DNA of 64,000 nucleotides, taken from NCBI GenBank assembly GCA_964558655.1, contig CAZLEX010000001.1, forward strand, positions 1 through 64,000. The letters are read 5' to 3'. This DNA is from RGIG6353 sp964558655. Its GTDB lineage: Bacteria; Bacillota; Clostridia; Oscillospirales; SIG627. Each line of letters opens with the position of its first letter. Position 1 is the stretch's first letter. Shown here in pieces: positions 60,774 to 64,000 of the stretch. Both the position numbers and the translations under genes were made by a program. The notes under the pieces are model-generated. The model was given only the letters and a program-made list of their open reading frames with translations, was not told the DNA's origin and did not search any database.

Positions 60774-62288
60774 TTACACCTCCGTATAGAAAATCATATC
60801 ATCGGGTATTTGCAAAAGTTCGCTGTGAGCACGCTTAAGCTGCTTTTGCTGTTTTATTTTTCCGACAAGTCCGAGAATTTGAATGGTTATAAGCGGAGTC
60901 ATCGCAACCATTGCAACAATTCCGAATGCATCGGTAAGTATGTTCCCCTCAAGAGTTTCACAAGCACCGATAGCAAAAGGCAGAATAAATGTTGTAGTCA
61001 TAGGACCGCTGGCAACGCCTCCGGAGTCAAACGCTATTCCCGTATAAACAGGAGGAACAAAAAAAGTTATTATAAGCGAAATCAAGTATCCGCCGACTAT
61101 AAACGGATAAATAGAAATTCCGGTTACAACCCGAAGCATCGACACTCCGACGGAAACGGCAACACCAATCGAAAGTGCAGTGCCAATGGATTTTTGACTT
61201 ATCGCACCGTTGGTTATCTCTTCGACCTGCTTCTTCAAAGTATGTACCGCAGGCTCGGCAGATACCACAAAATATCCCATAAGAGCTCCTACCGGTATAA
61301 GAATATACTTTGATTCCCCTCTTGCCAATTCCGAACCTATAAGCCTACCTGCCGGCATAAATCCGACATTCGCGCCTGTCAGAAAAAGCACAAGCCCTAA
61401 GTATGTATAAATAAGACCTACGGATATTTTCAAAACCTGATGCATATGAAATTTTCGGAATATAAGTTCAAAAATTACAAATACTCCTATGATAGGCATA
61501 AATGCCACCGCAACTTCCTTTGCATACTCCGGCAACTCACGGACAAAAGCTCCGAACGCCTCTTTGGATGTTTCAAAAACACCTATTGTATCCTGTACCG
61601 TATTCGAATCTGTTTTAAAGAAAAGACTTAATATAAGAACCGAAAGTATCGGGCCTATACTGCAAAGTGCAATTAATCCGAAACTGTTTTCCTGTGCACG
61701 CTTATCGTTTGAGAGAGACGCCATTCCCGCACCCAAAGCCATAATAAACGGCACCGTCATAGGACCTGTCGTAACTCCGCCGGAATCGAATGCGGTCGGA
61801 ATAAAATCGTCAGGTACGAAAAGAGCGAGCACTATGGTTAGTGTGTAAAAAATCCACAAAAGTCGTGACAGCGGAATATTTTTCCTTATACGAAACATTG
61901 AAAGCATAAGAAACAATCCTACACCGACAGCTACGCAAAAAATGAGAACCGAATTAGGAATTGAAGGAACCTGTTCGGCAAGCACTTGCAAATCGGGTTC
62001 GGCAACGGTTATAAGTGCCCCGAGAATAAAGGAAACTATAAGCGGAATTGCAATTTTTTTAGATTTTGCAAGCTGGACACCTATATTTTCGCTTAACGGT
62101 TGCATAGAAATGTCGGCACCTATTGTAAAAAGACTCATTCCGAAAATTATCATCAAAGTTCCGAAAAAGAAAAGTACAAGCACACCGGATTGCATGGGTG
62201 CGACAGAAATGCTTAAGAGCAACACTATCACAAATATCGGAAGTGAAGAAAGTGCCGACTCCTTCATCGCTTTTCCAAGTAATTTCAA
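60774..62288 (-). CDS. DUF1538 membrane protein (two tandem repeats)
   Basis: 504 aa with about 12 membrane helices in two homologous halves; the paired motifs DSGGVTTGPMTVPFIMALGAG and DSGGVASGPMTTTFILPFAIG are the DUF1538 signature. Likely a transporter, substrate unknown. I choose a TTG start at 62288 behind GGAGG (spacing 7). It heads a two-gene operon with the PII-like protein. PII proteins often regulate membrane carriers by direct binding, which supports the transport reading. Confidence 0.85.
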   Translation of the reverse strand: MKLLGKAMKESALSSLPIFVIVLLLSISVAPMQSGVLVLFFFGTLMIIFGMSLFTIGADISMQPLSENIGVQLAKSKKIAIPLIVSFILGALITVAEPDLQVLAEQVPSIPNSVLIFCVAVGVGLFLMLSMFRIRKNIPLSRLLWIFYTLTIVLALFVPDDFIPTAFDSGGVTTGPMTVPFIMALGAGMASLSNDKRAQENSFGLIALCSIGPILSVLILSLFFKTDSNTVQDTIGVFETSKEAFGAFVRELPEYAKEVAVAFMPIIGVFVIFELIFRKFHMHQVLKISVGLIYTYLGLVLFLTGANVGFMPAGRLIGSELARGESKYILIPVGALMGYFVVSAEPAVHTLKKQVEEITNGAISQKSIGTALSIGVAVSVGVSMLRVVTGISIYPFIVGGYLISLIITFFVPPVYTGIAFDSGGVASGPMTTTFILPFAIGACETLEGNILTDAFGIVAMVAMTPLITIQILGLVGKIKQQKQLKRAHSELLQIPDDMIFYTEV

Positions 62289-62381
62289 GCCAAATCCTCC
62301 ATATCTTTTTATTTATCACTAATTTTATTATATGCCACCATATACTGAATTTTAGCACAAAAATATGAACCATTCAATAAT

Positions 62382-62414
62382 AAAACCTTTATTTTTTCAG
62401 AAAAATAAAGGTTT
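62382..62414. terminator. terminator between EamA and DUF1538 genes
   Basis: 15-bp stem AAAACCTTTATTTTT paired with AAAAATAAAGGTTTT, loop TCAG. Works in both directions. Confidence 0.85.
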
Positions 62415-62429
62415 TTGTCATTTTTTATA

Positions 62430-62843
62430 TTACAGTGCCATAATGAGTGTTCCGATTCCTATAAAAACACAGCCCACCAAAGATTTAGCATTAAATTTTT
62501 CATGCAAAAAAATAAAAGAAAGCACCAATGTAAATATTACACTGAGTTTATCAACGGGAACAACCCTCGATACATCTCCGACTTGCAATGCTCTGTAATA
62601 GCAAAGCCAGGAAGCACCTGTTGCAAGTCCGGACAAAATCAAAAAGATCCAGCTTTTCCGACTTATCTCGAAAATACCGCTTTGAGTGTCGGTAAGAAAA
62701 ACCATTCCCCAAGCCATAACAACGACAACAACCGTTCTTATAGCTGTCGCAAGAGTTGAATTTACACCGTCAATACCCGCTTTTGCAAGAACGGAAGTAA
62801 GGGAAGCAAAAATCGCTGACAATAGTGCAAACAAAAACCACAT
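62430..62843 (-). CDS. half-size EamA/DMT transporter
   Basis: 137 aa, about five membrane segments: a single EamA unit (begins MWFLFALLSAIFASLTSVLA, later ATGASWLCYYRALQVGDVS and VVPVDKLSVIFTLVLSFIFL, HEKF). Full-size carriers have two such units, so this one must act as a dimer. Many half-size members exist and this one is complete by motif. Substrate unknown. Good GGAGG ribosome binding site. Confidence 0.85.
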   Translation of the reverse strand: MWFLFALLSAIFASLTSVLAKAGIDGVNSTLATAIRTVVVVVMAWGMVFLTDTQSGIFEISRKSWIFLILSGLATGASWLCYYRALQVGDVSRVVPVDKLSVIFTLVLSFIFLHEKFNAKSLVGCVFIGIGTLIMAL

Positions 62844-62883
62844 AAAAATTCCTCCTTGATTTTTTGCGATTACAATTAAGAAT

Positions 62884-63447
62884 TCACGATTTTGTAAAGT
62901 TCGGCGACAAAGGATTGCTTTTATGTTTTCCGATTATTTTCTCCATGTAAATCATATTGTACCATCTACCGAATTTACAGCCGCACCTGTAAAATTCACC
63001 GACCTTTTTAAAACCGATATGAGAATGAAAATCGGCACTGCTTTTCGTAAGATATTCGTCTTCTTTTTCCGGATAAGCAATACAGGCGTACAAATTCGTT
63101 ATCCCCATCTCGAAAAGACGGTTTTCCAGTGCTTCATAAAGCATTTTGCCCATGTTGCACTTTTGACTGTTTATATCAATATATATGGTAAGCGTACATG
63201 ACCATTCATACGCTTTTCTGTCCATAAATGGTGCTGCATAAGCGAATCCTTCAATTCTGCCGTTTTTTAAAATTACAAAATAAGGATATTTTCGGCAAAT
63301 GTTCTTCATTCGCATTTTAAATTCTTCAAGCGAAGGTACTTCATATTCAAATGTTATTGCCGTATTTTTTACATAGTAACCGTATATTTCCAGAAGACGC
63401 TGTGCATCTTCAATTAAACATTCACGAACTTTTAATGAATTTTCCAT
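62884..63447 (-). CDS. GNAT N-acetyltransferase (phosphinothricin acetyltransferase-like)
   Basis: 187 aa. VRECLIEDAQRLLEIYGYYV, NTAITFEYEVPS, the region EWSCTLTIYIDINSQKCNMGKMLYEALE (the acetyl-CoA loop, degenerate: QKCNMG for the usual QxxGxG), and SSADFHSHIGFKKVGEF. Closest in pattern to Pat/YncA-type enzymes that acetylate amino groups of small molecules. The loop replaces the usual Gly and so may bind CoA weakly. C-terminal tail is Lys- and Ser-rich. Confidence 0.85.
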   Translation of the reverse strand: MENSLKVRECLIEDAQRLLEIYGYYVKNTAITFEYEVPSLEEFKMRMKNICRKYPYFVILKNGRIEGFAYAAPFMDRKAYEWSCTLTIYIDINSQKCNMGKMLYEALENRLFEMGITNLYACIAYPEKEDEYLTKSSADFHSHIGFKKVGEFYRCGCKFGRWYNMIYMEKIIGKHKSNPLSPNFTKS

Positions 63448-63464
63448 ATAATAACCGTCGCTTT

Positions 63465-64000
63465 TCAGCGATATTCCTGCTTTAAATAATCTTTGATTAT
63501 GGATTTGCTTACCGTAAATTCTGGAGTGCCCATTGAACCGGGAGCGACTTCATATTTATCGAACACTATAACAAGATCTCCGTTATCGTTCCAGTAAAAG
63601 TTGTGATCTAATGACAGCTCGTTAAAGTCCCATCCTACAAATGCGTCATCAACCCAATAAATAATTCCGTTTTCGGGATCGAGCAAAGAACGCATTTGCT
63701 CTTTTATGTTGTTTTCAGTTACGGTATAAAATTCATCGTTTGCAACGATATCGCTCAATTGAACAATTTTTCCGCTCACATTATCTATGTGATAATATTT
63801 ATAATAAGTGTTACTGCTTCCCGCAGCTTCGTGAACGGTAATTTTAAGTGTAAACCATTTTTGAGTATTTGTTATTACATCATAATCAACATAAATTGAG
63901 CTATGTCCTTCAATTCCGACAATTTTAAGATCTTCGTTGAACCTGTCCGAAAGAATTTTCGTAAGTTCGTCTATATCTTTGTTGATATATTCGTCGGCAT
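63465..64000 (-). CDS. RsiV-like / DUF3298 domain protein, 3' part
   Basis: The frame is open to the right edge, so the gene start lies outside. The visible 178 codons begin ADEYINKDIDELTKILSDRF and run through VHEAAGSSNTYYKYYHIDN, TVTENNIKEQMRSLLDPENG, and NDNGDLVIVFDKYEVAPGS, a pattern of the DUF3298/RsiV C-terminal domain, which senses cell-wall stress or lysozyme in Bacillus. The Tyr/Asp-rich YEVAPGSMGTPEFTV ending is characteristic. Probably extracytoplasmic. Whether an anti-sigma domain precedes it cannot be seen. Confidence 0.78.
   Translation of the reverse strand, partial: ADEYINKDIDELTKILSDRFNEDLKIVGIEGHSSIYVDYDVITNTQKWFTLKITVHEAAGSSNTYYKYYHIDNVSGKIVQLSDIVANDEFYTVTENNIKEQMRSLLDPENGIIYWVDDAFVGWDFNELSLDHNFYWNDNGDLVIVFDKYEVAPGSMGTPEFTVSKSIIKDYLKQEYR

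Noticed and set aside
60173..60838. Long plus-strand frame across the PII-like and DUF1538 genes
   Set aside because: Low-complexity, Phe/Tyr/His-rich shadow of well-supported minus-strand genes.

Overview
The window looks like a chromosomal segment of a low-GC member of the Clostridia (Bacillota). The evidence is the RemA, RemB, YicC, Maf, WalJ, RlmH and PdaA homologues, strong AGGAGG-type ribosome binding sites, consensus sigma-A promoters, intrinsic terminators, and an origin region of Bacillota type (dnaA-dnaN-recF-remB-gyrB-gyrA). No rRNA, tRNA or CRISPR array was recognised.

Layout. 1-5 kb is accessory DNA: gene remnants, a decayed transposon-type gene (tnpV), then an intact MacB-like ABC exporter operon ending in a membrane-anchored metal-binding (HMA) protein. 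5-16.7 kb is mainly carbohydrate metabolism: an AraC regulator divergent from a GH172/DUF2961 enzyme, nagB, a broken peptide-exporter gene, an acyl-ACP thioesterase, a zinc-ribbon/propeller protein, and a second AraC regulator divergent from an operon of two Gfo/Idh/MocA dehydrogenases, a NagB-like isomerase and NagA. 16.8-26.4 kb is a minus-strand housekeeping block: U32 peptidase, maf, alaS, HIT, holA, toprim protein, yicC, remA, gmk, rpoZ. 26.5-33.4 kb carries a MecA-like adaptor, two polysaccharide deacetylases, a QueG-like protein, nth, polA and a MntA/HepT toxin-antitoxin pair. 33.4-38.2 kb is the chromosome partition locus: a ClpP-like protease, a divergent ParB paralogue, parA, parB, serS and three parS-like sites between genes. 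38-43.7 kb holds a small membrane protein, a MORN-repeat protein, two tandem sugar isomerases, walJ, rlmH, an RNHCP protein and a phosphopantetheinyl transferase. 43.7-53 kb is the origin region, with an oriC between dnaA and dnaN carrying DnaA boxes, a DnaA-trio-like run and an AT-rich element. 53-64 kb runs on the minus strand: two decayed acetyltransferases, an MFS carrier, a lipoprotein, a CNNM/CorC-type membrane protein with an unusual leader, an acyl-CoA ligase, a DUF1538/PII pair, a half-size EamA carrier, a GNAT and the 3' part of an RsiV-like gene.

The most interesting signals are: (i) a 45-codon acidic leader ORF whose coding sequence contains an intrinsic terminator and whose stop overlaps the start of the CNNM/CorC gene, behind a perfect promoter, which looks like an ion-responsive attenuator; (ii) parS-like sites embedded in 38-44 bp palindromes that also look like transcription terminators; (iii) a DnaA whose DNA-recognition motif departs from the usual sequence, together with TTTTCCACA-type boxes including an inverted pair between gyrB and gyrA; and (iv) the dehydrogenase/NagB-like/NagA operon, whose substrate cannot be read from the genes.
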